Below are positions 15,823 through 22,537 of a stretch of DNA of 26,173 bases, piece by piece. Both the position numbers and the translations under genes were made by a program. Under the pieces are notes generated by a model. That model was not told the origin of the DNA, searched no databases, and saw only the letters and a program-made list of their open reading frames with translations. Numbering within the stretch: the stretch's first letter is position 1; the number at the start of each line of letters is the position of its first letter. The DNA comes from Bacillota bacterium (GTDB lineage Bacteria > Bacillota > Clostridia > Christensenellales > Aristaeellaceae): the NCBI GenBank assembly GCA_023415145.1, contig JAEZLW010000117.1, forward strand, positions 1 to 26,173, given 5' to 3'.

Positions 15823-17211
15823 ATGATGGCAGGCACGGTGACGGATGCCGCCAAGGCACAAATTTCTGGCGTGGTCATAGACCCTGAAATGCGGGATATG
15901 TATGAGCAGGCGGCCCTGCCGGTGCTGGGTCTTGATAAGAATTCCATCGTTGAAATTGCATCCTTCCTCAATGACGCGGTGAATCCGCAGCATGCAACCG
16001 AAGCGGATATGGACCTGATTGGGACGCTTTCTGCCATCGCCAGCATGGATGACGCGGTGCTCAAGCAGGTTCTGGATGTCTTTGTGACCGATGACAAACT
16101 GGACCTAAACACGGCGCAGACGCTTTTCCGGCTGATGCAGCTTCGGGGGGCCATGCTGGGTACGGCTTCCGATGTGGATGAATTTATTGGTGATGCCTAT
16201 GTTCAGGCCACATCCGATGCATTGAAAAATGCCGGTATCGACACCGGCTATCCCGACCTGGATGTTGCGCTGAAAGCGGCTGTATCCACCTCCCACAACC
16301 TGGACATTGCCATGGAGCGCTGGGGCATGGGAGGTGTCAACTATATCGCCAACCTGATACAATCTGGCCGTGGGGCGGATGCGGCGCTGATTGTATCCCT
16401 GCCCAGTTATGCCAATGCGGTCATAGTGGCGGAAGAGAATATGCGAACCGTGGCGCTGAACGAGGATGCGATTCTTGCCCAGGAAAACGCATTGGTGCAG
16501 GATATGCAGGACCCGTATCTTTCGAACAACGCCACACAAAGGGCCGGTCAGCAGGCATTGGCCGCGATCCAGTCTGAGCTAATTGACAGAGGCGCATTGG
16601 GGAACTATTCCGGTCTTGAGCAGGAGGTGGCAAGAGCCCAATGGATTGCAGATGATTCCAAGGCGGAATTGAACCAGGCTGTTCAGACAGAAAAGGCTGC
16701 GTTGAACACGCTTGTTAAGGCCCAGGCGCAATTTGAAAAAAACATGGCTGATGTAAACGCCGCAAAGGCGGTGGAAGATGCGATTGATGGCTTACAGGAA
16801 GCATCCTTTGCACGGATGGAAGCGGAGAAGACATTTGCAAACAGCCAGCGAGCACTGGAAGAATCCCAACAGCGGTTGGACGCGGCCAGGCAGATGGACA
16901 TGGAAAAGGTACAGGCCCAGGCAGAACAATACTTTGCGGAGCTGAAACGGAAGCGGGCGGAGATACATGCCGGGCAGCATGAACAGGCTGGGGGACAATC
17001 TGGGGAATTGGAAACTGTGCAGCCTGATCCACTGCCGCCTGAAAATGTGAGCAAAGACGGGGATGAAGGGAATCCTCTTGCGCCGGTTGATGAAAGCGTT
17101 ATAATAGATGAAGGTACGCAGGGGGATGACGGGGACGGGGCGGAGAATGCAGAGGAGCCTGGGGGGCAGAGGGCAGGCGCGAGGGAAAACAGGCCAAAGC
17201 AGATGAAATAA
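15823..17211 (+). CDS. Polymorphic-toxin carrier, C-terminal coiled-coil part
   Basis: This segment continues the preceding gene in the same frame after the TAG at 15769-15771. ATG 15823 is the first in-frame ATG, but it has no strong ribosome site, so expression as a separate gene is doubtful; readthrough or a broken gene are alternatives. The 462 residues comprise a helical domain (TVTDAAKAQISGVVID onward), the motif MERWGMGGVNYIANLIQSG (from 16312), and a long Ala/Glu/Lys/Gln coiled coil (about 16600-16990). An acidic linker ends in VDESVIIDEGTQG. The part from 16312 onward is duplicated at least three times downstream, each time ahead of, or formerly ahead of, a different tip. It therefore acts as the constant region before the exchangeable toxin domain. 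The frame ends at 17211, while tip 1 is in another frame. Confidence 0.75.
   Translation: MMAGTVTDAAKAQISGVVIDPEMRDMYEQAALPVLGLDKNSIVEIASFLNDAVNPQHATEADMDLIGTLSAIASMDDAVLKQVLDVFVTDDKLDLNTAQTLFRLMQLRGAMLGTASDVDEFIGDAYVQATSDALKNAGIDTGYPDLDVALKAAVSTSHNLDIAMERWGMGGVNYIANLIQSGRGADAALIVSLPSYANAVIVAEENMRTVALNEDAILAQENALVQDMQDPYLSNNATQRAGQQALAAIQSELIDRGALGNYSGLEQEVARAQWIADDSKAELNQAVQTEKAALNTLVKAQAQFEKNMADVNAAKAVEDAIDGLQEASFARMEAEKTFANSQRALEESQQRLDAARQMDMEKVQAQAEQYFAELKRKRAEIHAGQHEQAGGQSGELETVQPDPLPPENVSKDGDEGNPLAPVDESVIIDEGTQGDDGDGAENAEEPGGQRAGARENRPKQMK
16312..17150 (+). repeat. Constant-region repeat, master copy
   Basis: This is the complete reference copy of the duplicated region, from MERWGMGGVNY through the coiled coil to the VDESVII-GTQG junction. 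Partial or damaged copies follow at 18771-19700, 21188-21695 and about 22538-23262. Shared stretches look highly similar at DNA level and are long enough to serve as substrates for homologous recombination. Confidence 0.85.
17121..17166 (+). other. G-rich carrier/tip junction
   Basis: G-runs of 5, 4, 4 and 6 lie at 17121-17125, 17131-17134, 17137-17140 and 17161-17166, just where the constant region gives way to the variable tip. Equivalent G-rich tracts occur at about 19663-19688 and 21663-21688 in other copies. The run of six G is where the carrier frame and the tip 1 frame could be joined by a one-base change. Confidence 0.6.
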
Positions 17212-17639
17212 TAAAAGTGCCTAAAGGCTCTAGACCAGATCCAACAACGTATTTAAGCACAGAATACACTACAAACCACATAGCTAAGTTTGGCAATGGA
17301 GTTACCAAAATTGTTGCTCAGGCTCCATCAGGAATGGTCGGTCCTCCAAGCGGAACTTTTGTAATGCCATCGTATATTGCAGATGGCTTGATTGCAAGAG
17401 CAGGGGGAAATGTATCAAAACTAGAACAATTGCTGGGCCTTCCGCTAGGTTCTTTAGGAACTAATCCGGTTAGAATAGACGTAAAAAGTCCCACAGGTTT
17501 AAGGTTACCTAGTGGAAATGAATTGGGAGCAAATTCTCAATGGATTCCTGGAGGATATACTTCTGGAGGATTATTAGAGGCAATAATCGATCCACCAATG
17601 ATTGGGGCGTACATAGTCACTCCGATAAAGACAAAGTAG
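17163..17639 (+). CDS. Toxin tip 1 (out of frame with the carrier)
   Basis: The tip reads in a frame shifted by one base from the carrier. The frame is open upstream through the junction (AKADEIIKVPKGSRPDP around 17195-17240), with a GTG at 17217 as the only plausible separate start but no good ribosome site. About 140 residues follow, with GPPSGTFVMPSYIADGL, LEQLLGLPLGSLGTNPVRID and LPSGNELGANSQWIPGG. I recall this pattern as a C-terminal domain of several Rhs-like polymorphic toxins of Bacillota, but cannot name its activity. It is AT-richer than the carrier, as expected for an exchanged tip. A small immunity gene follows after 16 bp. The tip appears intact but needs a -1 shift, most simply in the G6 run at 17161-17166, to be joined to the carrier. 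Confidence 0.65.
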   Translation, partial: GAEGRREGKQAKADEIIKVPKGSRPDPTTYLSTEYTTNHIAKFGNGVTKIVAQAPSGMVGPPSGTFVMPSYIADGLIARAGGNVSKLEQLLGLPLGSLGTNPVRIDVKSPTGLRLPSGNELGANSQWIPGGYTSGGLLEAIIDPPMIGAYIVTPIKTK

Positions 17640-17655
17640 AAAAGGAGAAGCTGCC

Positions 17656-17856
17656 ATGGAGATCATTTATAAAAGCGATTGGATGCAGGTTGTAAAGAGG
17701 GGCGAACAATACTCTATTCAATACAATTCTGGAGATTTGATAAATAGCGTTAAAGAAATCGAGGTATCAAAACAAGACGCATTAAAAGCACAAGAAGGGG
17801 ATCAGAGTGCTTATGAAATTATAATCAGATATCAGAATCTACAAAACAATTCTTAA
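17656..17856 (+). CDS. Putative immunity protein 1
   Basis: This 66-residue protein (MEIIYKSDWMQVVKRGEQY...) has AAGGAGAAG upstream of its ATG and lies 16 bp behind toxin tip 1. It has no signal or membrane segment and looks like a small alpha/beta protein. I do not recognise the family. Its size, position and low GC match the usual cognate immunity gene of a polymorphic toxin, which would bind and neutralise the tip in the cytoplasm. That role is inferred from position only. Confidence 0.6.
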   Translation: MEIIYKSDWMQVVKRGEQYSIQYNSGDLINSVKEIEVSKQDALKAQEGDQSAYEIIIRYQNLQNNS

Positions 17857-17892
17857 CAGTTCAATAGGACTATTTCATCATATGTGATCTAG

Positions 17893-17919
17893 CACGGGGG
17901 ACGAGAACCGTCCCCTGTG
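17893..17919. repeat. REP-like GGGGACG hairpin
   Basis: An 11-bp stem with one G-T wobble (17893-17903 with 17909-17919) and a 5-base loop carries the GGGGACG...CGTCCCC core. From memory this core is typical of intergenic REP-type elements in Clostridia associated with Y1 transposases. It separates immunity gene 1 from a toxin-tip fragment that lacks a start, so it may mark a past rearrangement. Confidence 0.5.
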
Positions 17920-17920
17920 T

Positions 17921-18337
17921 TTGAATGAAGGCGCAAGGAAGGTTGAGATACCAGAGCCACCAAAGCCTGCGAGCCTTAATGATATCGAAACAAGACGGTG
18001 GTATTTAGATGCGGAAGCTAGAATCCCAGACTTGATTGTTAAAACGAAACCACTTGATCAACAGGCAAAACAAGCATTCGAGTTGAGGAACAAGATCAGA
18101 ACTAAGGCAAGGGATGCAATGAGTAATCGGATATCAGCGCAATGTTTAGAAATATCCGATCCAAACCGAACATGGGAGCAGATTGTAGAAAAGTATATTG
18201 GAAAAGGCAAGAAGCAGAACATCTATCAACCAATCTCTGAGAATATTCCCAAAGTAGGAAGGAGCGTTTATGGATTTTCGAGTTGCTATAGAAAAAAACA
18301 GAGATGGCTCAACAGAAATATATTTTGTTGGTGTTGA
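17921..18337 (+). pseudogene. Orphan toxin tip 2, lacking its carrier
   Basis: The frame opens directly after the REP-like hairpin with no ribosome site (first possible start TTG 17921) and reads NEGARKVEIPEPPKPASLND, a linker-like stretch. It continues with YLDAEARIPDLIVK, QAKQAFELRNKIRTKARDAMSNR and DPNRTWEQIVEKY. I remember this Leu/Arg-rich pattern as a variable C-terminal domain in Rhs-type toxins of Bacillota, with unknown activity. No copy of the constant region precedes it. The frame overlaps the start of the next gene by 68 bases, and the last 20 residues look unlike a protein end, so a frameshift near the 3' end is possible. It is best read as a displaced tip kept as a recombination reservoir or as decay. 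Confidence 0.5.
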
Positions 18338-18602
18338 GCATTGGGATGATTTTGATCTAATTCTTGAATTGCTACAACAAGAAAACGATTGTAAAATACT
18401 TAGCAATCAAGAATTATTATACACTCGTAGGGCTGATCTATTAAAGAGTGGAGTGAAATTTCAGCTCATACAAGATGACATGCTAGGGAACTATCTTTAT
18501 ACGAATGAAGATAGTGCTGTATCAATATTGGATCAGTTGGCGAACAAAGTTATTAAGGGCATAAAGGATAAACTGGATAAGAGGTTTGAACGGTTGACAT
18601 AA
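18270..18602 (+). CDS. Putative immunity protein 2
   Basis: This 110-residue acidic protein (MDFRVAIEKNRDGSTEIYF...) starts with AAGGAG 6 bases upstream of the ATG at 18270, inside the end of tip 2. It contains a WDDFDLILELLQQENDCKI segment and a C-terminal helix rich in Lys. There is no signal peptide. The family is not recognised, though the overlap with the tip, low GC and small size fit a cognate immunity gene. It is intact although its tip seems disconnected from any carrier, a common state for orphan immunity genes. Confidence 0.55.
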   Translation: MDFRVAIEKNRDGSTEIYFVGVEHWDDFDLILELLQQENDCKILSNQELLYTRRADLLKSGVKFQLIQDDMLGNYLYTNEDSAVSILDQLANKVIKGIKDKLDKRFERLT

Positions 18603-18726
18603 ATTATACTGTGGGGTTGATAAAGAGGCAGATTTATTTTTCTTTTAGAGTGACGACCTCAAAAAATTTATCGCATACTTATCGATACTTGTTGCCATCA
18701 GAATTAGTGCGCATTTGTTTGCAAAT

Positions 18727-18754
18727 CGCATCCTGTTATGTAGGATGCGTTTTT
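18727..18754 (+). terminator. Boundary hairpin A (terminator-like)
   Basis: The stem CGCATCCT / AGGATGCG (18727-18734, 18742-18749) is followed by TTTTT. It would terminate transcription from the tip 2/immunity 2 unit and lies 16 bp before the next constant-region copy. A near-identical stem occurs at 22464-22486. Confidence 0.75.
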
Positions 18755-18770
18755 GCTTTTGATTGATTCC

Positions 18771-19700
18771 ATGGAGCGCTGGGGCATGGCAGGCGTCAAC
18801 TATATCGCCAACATGATACAATCGGGTCGTGCAGCGGAAGCGGCACTGATCGTATCCCTGCCCAGCTATGCCAGTGCGGTTGTTGTGGCGGATCAGAACA
18901 TGCGCACCGTTGCGCTGAACGAGGATGGGATTCTTGCCCAGGAAAACGCATTGGCGCAGGATATGCAGGAACTGTATCTATCCAATAACGCCACACAGAG
19001 GGCCGGCCAGCAGGCATTGGCTACGATCCAATCTGAACTGATAGAGCTGGCAAAGCCAGCCTAGGCCTGCTGACATTTGAAAAATGGCCGGTCCGTACCC
19101 AGCGCGCGCAGCGCGATGGGCGTAAACGACCAAGGCGCGTTGGGGGATTATTCCGGTCTTGAGCAGGAGTGGCAAGTGCCCAATGGATTGCAGATGATTC
19201 CAAGGCGGGCTTGAACCAGGCTGTCCAGACAGAAAAGGCTGCGATGAACACTCTTACCGAAGCCCAGGCGCATTTTGCACAAAACATGGCTGATGTAAAC
19301 GCCGCAAAGGCTGTGGAAGATGCGATTGATGGCGCAGCAGAAGCAACCTTTGCACGTATGGAAGCGGAGAAGAAATTTGCAAACAGCCAGCGGGCGCTGT
19401 AAGAATCCCTTCAGCAGTTGGACACTGCCAAGCAGAAGGACATGGCAAAGGTGCTGGCCCAGGCAGCACATTACTTGGCGGAGATGAAACGGAAGCAGGC
19501 GGGGATACATGCCAGGCAGCATGAACAGGCCGGGGCGCAGGCTGGGGATTTGGGAACCGTGCAGCCTGAGCCGCTGACGCCTGAAAATGTGAGCAATAAT
19601 GGGGATGATGGGAATCCTCTTGCGGAGGTTGATGAAAGCGTTATAATAAATACGGGTACGCAGGGGGAGGACGGGGACGGGGCGGAGGATGCAGGCAGGC
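18771..19700 (+). repeat. Constant-region repeat, second copy (degraded)
   Basis: This copy begins at MERWGMAGVNY and runs to the GTQGEDGDGAED junction. Relative to the master copy it has about 90 extra bases (around 19040-19133) with a stop at 19062-19064, loses one G at about 19169, and has GAA changed to TAA at 19400-19402. Confidence 0.8.
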
Positions 19701-20106
19701 CTGATGGGCAGACTGCAGGAGTATGGAACTTTGAAAGCCTTATGGAACACGCCAAGAAGGTCGATGTATCAACTGGTGCAAATCAAGCTGTATTTTATTC
19801 CGGAAAAGGAAACCGGGGCCTTGCGGAAGCTTTTCTATACTAAATGGCAAAATGATAATTGAAATGACACCGGGCGGCAAATTTTTTGACGAACTGAAAC
19901 TTTTTGATAAGGGTAGCCCATTAACCGATACACAAGCACTAGAGGTATGGAAGATTCTATCTAAAAGATATGCAGGCGCTGCATCAGGTAATGTTTATGG
20001 TTTTGTTCAAGGGTCAAATCCAGGAAGCATTTTTAACACCGTTGAATACCATGCTTTGCAAAGTAATTCCAAAGTGACAAACATATTCACGGAATTTTTT
20101 AAGTGA
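18771..20106 (+). pseudogene. Displaced toxin cassette 3: broken constant region plus frameshifted tip
   Basis: The cassette starts at ATG 18771 without a ribosome site. The constant region is broken by stops at 19062-19064 and 19400-19402 and by a one-base loss near 19169. It then joins, in frame, a tip beginning near 19700 (VWNFESLMEHAKKVD, ANQAVFYSGKGNRGLAEAF). The frame ends at 19843 but the tip continues one frame over (19852-20106) with NGK, IEMTPGGKFFDELKLFDKG, ILSKRYAGAASGNVYGF and GSIFNTVEYHAL. This is a domain I recall from several polymorphic toxins without known chemistry. A single missing base near 19831-19840 explains the break. The tip is thus inactive as read, while the immunity gene behind it is intact. 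Confidence 0.7.
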
Positions 20107-20116
20107 GGTGATATAA

Positions 20117-20401
20117 ATGAAAAAAGACTTCCATATTCATATTAACCATTTCTACTCCTTCGAATATTATGAAGATGGTAAGAAAATGGTAATAGACTTG
20201 GACTTCAGAGATAGAATTCTCTATCTCGACACCGACCTAATCAAAAGCTGGGAGAAGCCATATGATGGGCTAGAAATATCTTATGAGGAAAAACTTAAGA
20301 TATTAGTTAAAATCAGAGAATGTCTATTAGAAAGGCGTCAGCCCGAGGAAGTTGTTTTTACAGAAGGGCAGGAGGAACATAAAAATGGTGACAATGCCTG
20401 A
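20117..20401 (+). CDS. Putative immunity protein 3 (Imm74-like, tentative)
   Basis: This 94-residue protein has GAGGTG upstream and starts 11 bp after the broken tip 3. Its core DGKKMVIDLDFRDRILYLD, then LIKSWEKPY and EISYEEKLKILVKI, resembles the small immunity family I know as Imm74, with the W-x-x-P and IS-x-EEK pattern. The family call is tentative. It should neutralise tip 3 in the cytoplasm. Its 3' end overlaps the next gene by 17 bases, so the two are probably translated together. The N-terminal part of that next gene looks like a diverged relative. Confidence 0.6.
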   Translation: MKKDFHIHINHFYSFEYYEDGKKMVIDLDFRDRILYLDTDLIKSWEKPYDGLEISYEEKLKILVKIRECLLERRQPEEVVFTEGQEEHKNGDNA

Positions 20402-20912
20402 TGGCGCGCAGTTTGATATGCAATGGAAACAAGTGAAGTACATAAATGGTAAGCACAGTATTGCCCTTGAAATCGTTCCGATGTTTCGGGGAAGCGACTT
20501 GATCATTTTTCCTGATACACTTCGCTGGGATGGAATACAGAATGTGTATAGTGATCAAGAGCGCAAAGAGATCATTTTTTTGCTGGAGCGGATCGGTTGG
20601 AAAAGGGACCTGCGTGTTATTGAAGCAAATGTTATGCCTGCGGTTGATGAGGATGCTACTGCAGTCAGCGGGTCACTAGAATCTACGGGCGGATATCAAA
20701 AGCTGGCTGCCAATTATCTCTTTGACCCTCAAAGTCCATTGAACAAATCGGAAGTAAAAGAAATCTATTGCATTTTGGAAAAAAGGTTTGCTCAAGGCGC
20801 AAGTGGAGTGATTACAATACCTAAGGATATCATTCTAAAGGGCAGTGTGCTGGAGGAGGTCAGTATACCAGCGTTAAAGGAAAACAAAAGTGTAGTTCTA
20901 AAGTTGGTGTGA
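20385..20912 (+). CDS. Immunity-like domain fused to a toxin-tip-like domain
   Basis: This 175-residue protein starts at ATG 20385 with AGGAGG 9 bases upstream. Residues 1-80 (INGKHSIALEIVPMF, then RWDG and SDQERKEIIFLLERIG) follow the layout of immunity protein 3. Residues about 105-175 resemble the end of tip 3: LFDPQSPL against LFDKGSPL, ILEKRFAQGASG against ILSKRYAGAASG, then KGSVLEEVSIPAL against PGSIFNTVEYHAL. So a diverged immunity-like half appears joined to a diverged tip-like half in one intact gene. This comparison is by eye. It could be a second immunity protein that mimics the toxin fold, a remnant of an older cassette, or a decoy. There is no signal peptide. Confidence 0.6.
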   Translation: MVTMPDGAQFDMQWKQVKYINGKHSIALEIVPMFRGSDLIIFPDTLRWDGIQNVYSDQERKEIIFLLERIGWKRDLRVIEANVMPAVDEDATAVSGSLESTGGYQKLAANYLFDPQSPLNKSEVKEIYCILEKRFAQGASGVITIPKDIILKGSVLEEVSIPALKENKSVVLKLV

Positions 20913-21132
20913 GATGTATGCTGATGGTAGACTCCTTTGCATTTCGTCTACATACCTCTGCGTGTATACCATTTGTACAGAGTCTGATCATGATTCAGAA
21001 AGATATATGGTCCAGGCCATGGATGGATGCGTGTCTGGTTGGAATTTCTGCGATCCTGGTACTATTACCAATACTACATTCGGTTCTATTTGATCAATGT
21101 CATATCATTGGATATTTTCTCTTTACAATCCT

Positions 21133-21163
21133 GCACCCTGCATAAATAGGGTGCGCTTTTTTT
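21133..21163 (+). terminator. Boundary hairpin B (terminator)
   Basis: The stem GCACCCT / AGGGTGC (21133-21139, 21148-21154) with an 8-base loop is followed by GC and seven T. It ends the cassette 3 unit about 220 bp after the last gene and lies 25 bp before the next constant-region copy. The 20913-21132 stretch before it shows no convincing gene. Confidence 0.8.
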
Positions 21164-21187
21164 GATGGATTTACTCATGCCCAGGCC

Positions 21188-21695
21188 GTAGTAGATGATT
21201 CCAAGACGGACTTGAACCAGGCTGTCCAGACAGAAAAGGCTGCGTTGAACACGCTTGTTAAGGCCCAGGCGCGCTTTGATCAAAACATGGCTGATGTAAA
21301 CGCCGCAAAGGCAGTGGAAGATGCGATTGATGGCTTACAGGGAGCAACCTTTGCACGGTTGGTAGCGGAGAAGACTTATGCAAACAGCCAGCGGGCACTG
21401 GAAGAATCCCTTCAGCAGTTGGACACTGCCAAGCAGAAGGACATGGAAAAGGTGCTGGCCCAGGCAGAACAATACTTGGCGGAGATGAAACGGAAGCGGG
21501 CGGAGATAAATGCCGGGCAGCATGAACAGGCCGGGGGACAAGATGGAGAAATGGGAACCATACCGCCTGAGCCGCTTCCGCCTGAAAATGTGAGCAATGA
21601 CGGAGATGAAGGGAATCCTCTTGCGCCGGTTGATGAAAGCGTTATAATAAATACAGGTACGCAGGGGGAGGACGGGGGCGGGGCGGAGGACGTAA
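21188..21695 (+). repeat. Constant-region repeat, third copy (3' part only)
   Basis: Only the coiled-coil and linker part is present, beginning at about DDSKTDLNQAVQTEK and ending at the GTQGEDGGGAED junction. It is closely similar to the master copy and has no internal stop. Confidence 0.8.
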
Positions 21696-22012
21696 CAACC
21701 AAACCATGTGTCAAAAACAGGCCTAAATATAGACTGAATCAGGTCGAAGATGTTTGGAAAGCTCATGTTGATACTGAAACTGGTACTGCGCTTGATCCAT
21801 CAGGTGCAATTATCATTTGGGATCGAACGAAAACCAGAAATGGTCGTTGGGATATGGGTCATAAACCAGGTCAGAAATACTCCGATATTCATTACAAATA
21901 TATGAATGGCGAAATAAGTTTGGTTGAATTTCTGAAATGGTATAGAGATCCTGACAACTATAGACCTGAGTTGCCAAAAACCAATAGAAGCCATTTGTAT
22001 GAAAGCGAATAA
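21188..22012 (+). CDS. Displaced toxin cassette 4 with GH-E nuclease tip
   Basis: The open frame runs from the 5'-truncated constant region through coiled coil and acidic linker to an intact tip. It has no ATG or ribosome site at its start; TTG at 21212 is the first possible start, so expression probably needs recombination with the master gene. The tip begins near 21690 and holds WKAHVDTETGTALDP, IIWDRTKTRNGRWDMGHKPGQ (21810-21874) and ISLVEFLKWYRDPDNY, closing with LPKTNRSHLYE. This matches the GH-E group of HNH/EndoVII nucleases, whose named residues are the Gly-His and the late Glu seen here. It should cleave DNA, possibly RNA, in target cells. A DUF2185-like immunity gene follows after 32 bp. 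Confidence 0.72.
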   Translation, partial: VVDDSKTDLNQAVQTEKAALNTLVKAQARFDQNMADVNAAKAVEDAIDGLQGATFARLVAEKTYANSQRALEESLQQLDTAKQKDMEKVLAQAEQYLAEMKRKRAEINAGQHEQAGGQDGEMGTIPPEPLPPENVSNDGDEGNPLAPVDESVIINTGTQGEDGGGAEDVTTKPCVKNRPKYRLNQVEDVWKAHVDTETGTALDPSGAIIIWDRTKTRNGRWDMGHKPGQKYSDIHYKYMNGEISLVEFLKWYRDPDNYRPELPKTNRSHLYESE

Positions 22013-22044
22013 GGCATCCGTAGTTGAAAGGTGGCGTTGTGATT

Positions 22045-22377
22045 ATGGCTTTGACTGTAAATTCAATCTATGGAGCCAGCCTAGTATCAAAAAGCATATA
22101 CGATAGAAAAGGTAAGTTAAAATGGTGTGTTCGAGAGAAAAGCACAAGAGATGTAGATAATGGCTGGAGATTCTTGGCTGATATTGATACAGATGAGTAT
22201 CTGGCGGATATAAACAATTGGTGCATTTTGCCGTATGAGTCTATTATTGAAATTGAGCCAGCTGTGTTAGCGATCTACGATATGCAAGTTGGAACTGAAC
22301 TAACGTTGGTACAGGAAGGTAAGAGAAAATTCTTTGTTGATACAAATACGGGAGAAGAAATTTCTATACAAGGCTAA
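22045..22377 (+). CDS. Imm33 / DUF2185-like immunity protein (cassette 4)
   Basis: This 110-residue protein has KWCVREKSTRDVDNGWRFLAD in its centre, then DIDTDEYLADINN and YDMQVGTELTLVQEG. The layout is that of the DUF2185/Imm33 group (the D-GWRFL-GDED-EY pattern and a PVGT-like turn). ATG 22045 is preferred over the upstream TTG because AAAGGTGG lies about 10 bases before it. It directly follows the GH-E nuclease tip, a position and size typical of the cognate immunity gene that would block the nuclease in the producer. The Imm33 assignment is from memory of the family pattern. Confidence 0.68.
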   Translation: MALTVNSIYGASLVSKSIYDRKGKLKWCVREKSTRDVDNGWRFLADIDTDEYLADINNWCILPYESIIEIEPAVLAIYDMQVGTELTLVQEGKRKFFVDTNTGEEISIQG

Positions 22378-22463
22378 TTATGAATAAGAAGAGTTACTGA
22401 TCTTGCTTTTGATGTGAGCATATGTGAACCATTTAGTGAACCGGACATGTTGTTTTCCCAATG

Positions 22464-22495
22464 CGCATCCTGTCTTGCAGGATGCGTGTTTTGTC
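22464..22495 (+). terminator. Boundary hairpin C (terminator-like)
   Basis: The stem CGCATCCTG / CAGGATGCG (22464-22472, 22478-22486) with a 5-base loop is followed by TGTTTTGTCTTT. It shares its stem with hairpin A and again stands just before a constant-region copy. Confidence 0.72.
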
Positions 22496-22537
22496 TTTGG
22501 TAAGGGTGTTTACATGGGGCTGGAAGATAATAGAACC

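Noticed and set aside
20909..21145. A 78-codon frame with a hydrophobic C-terminal half after the immunity-like fusion gene.
   Set aside because: It starts with GTG inside the previous stop, has no ribosome site, and its end falls inside the terminator hairpin B. The composition looks like chance translation of AT-rich spacer.
18727..22495. The boundary hairpins as integron attC sites.
   Set aside because: They lack the R/L core sites and bulges of attC, each is followed by a T-rich tract like a terminator, and no integrase is in the window.
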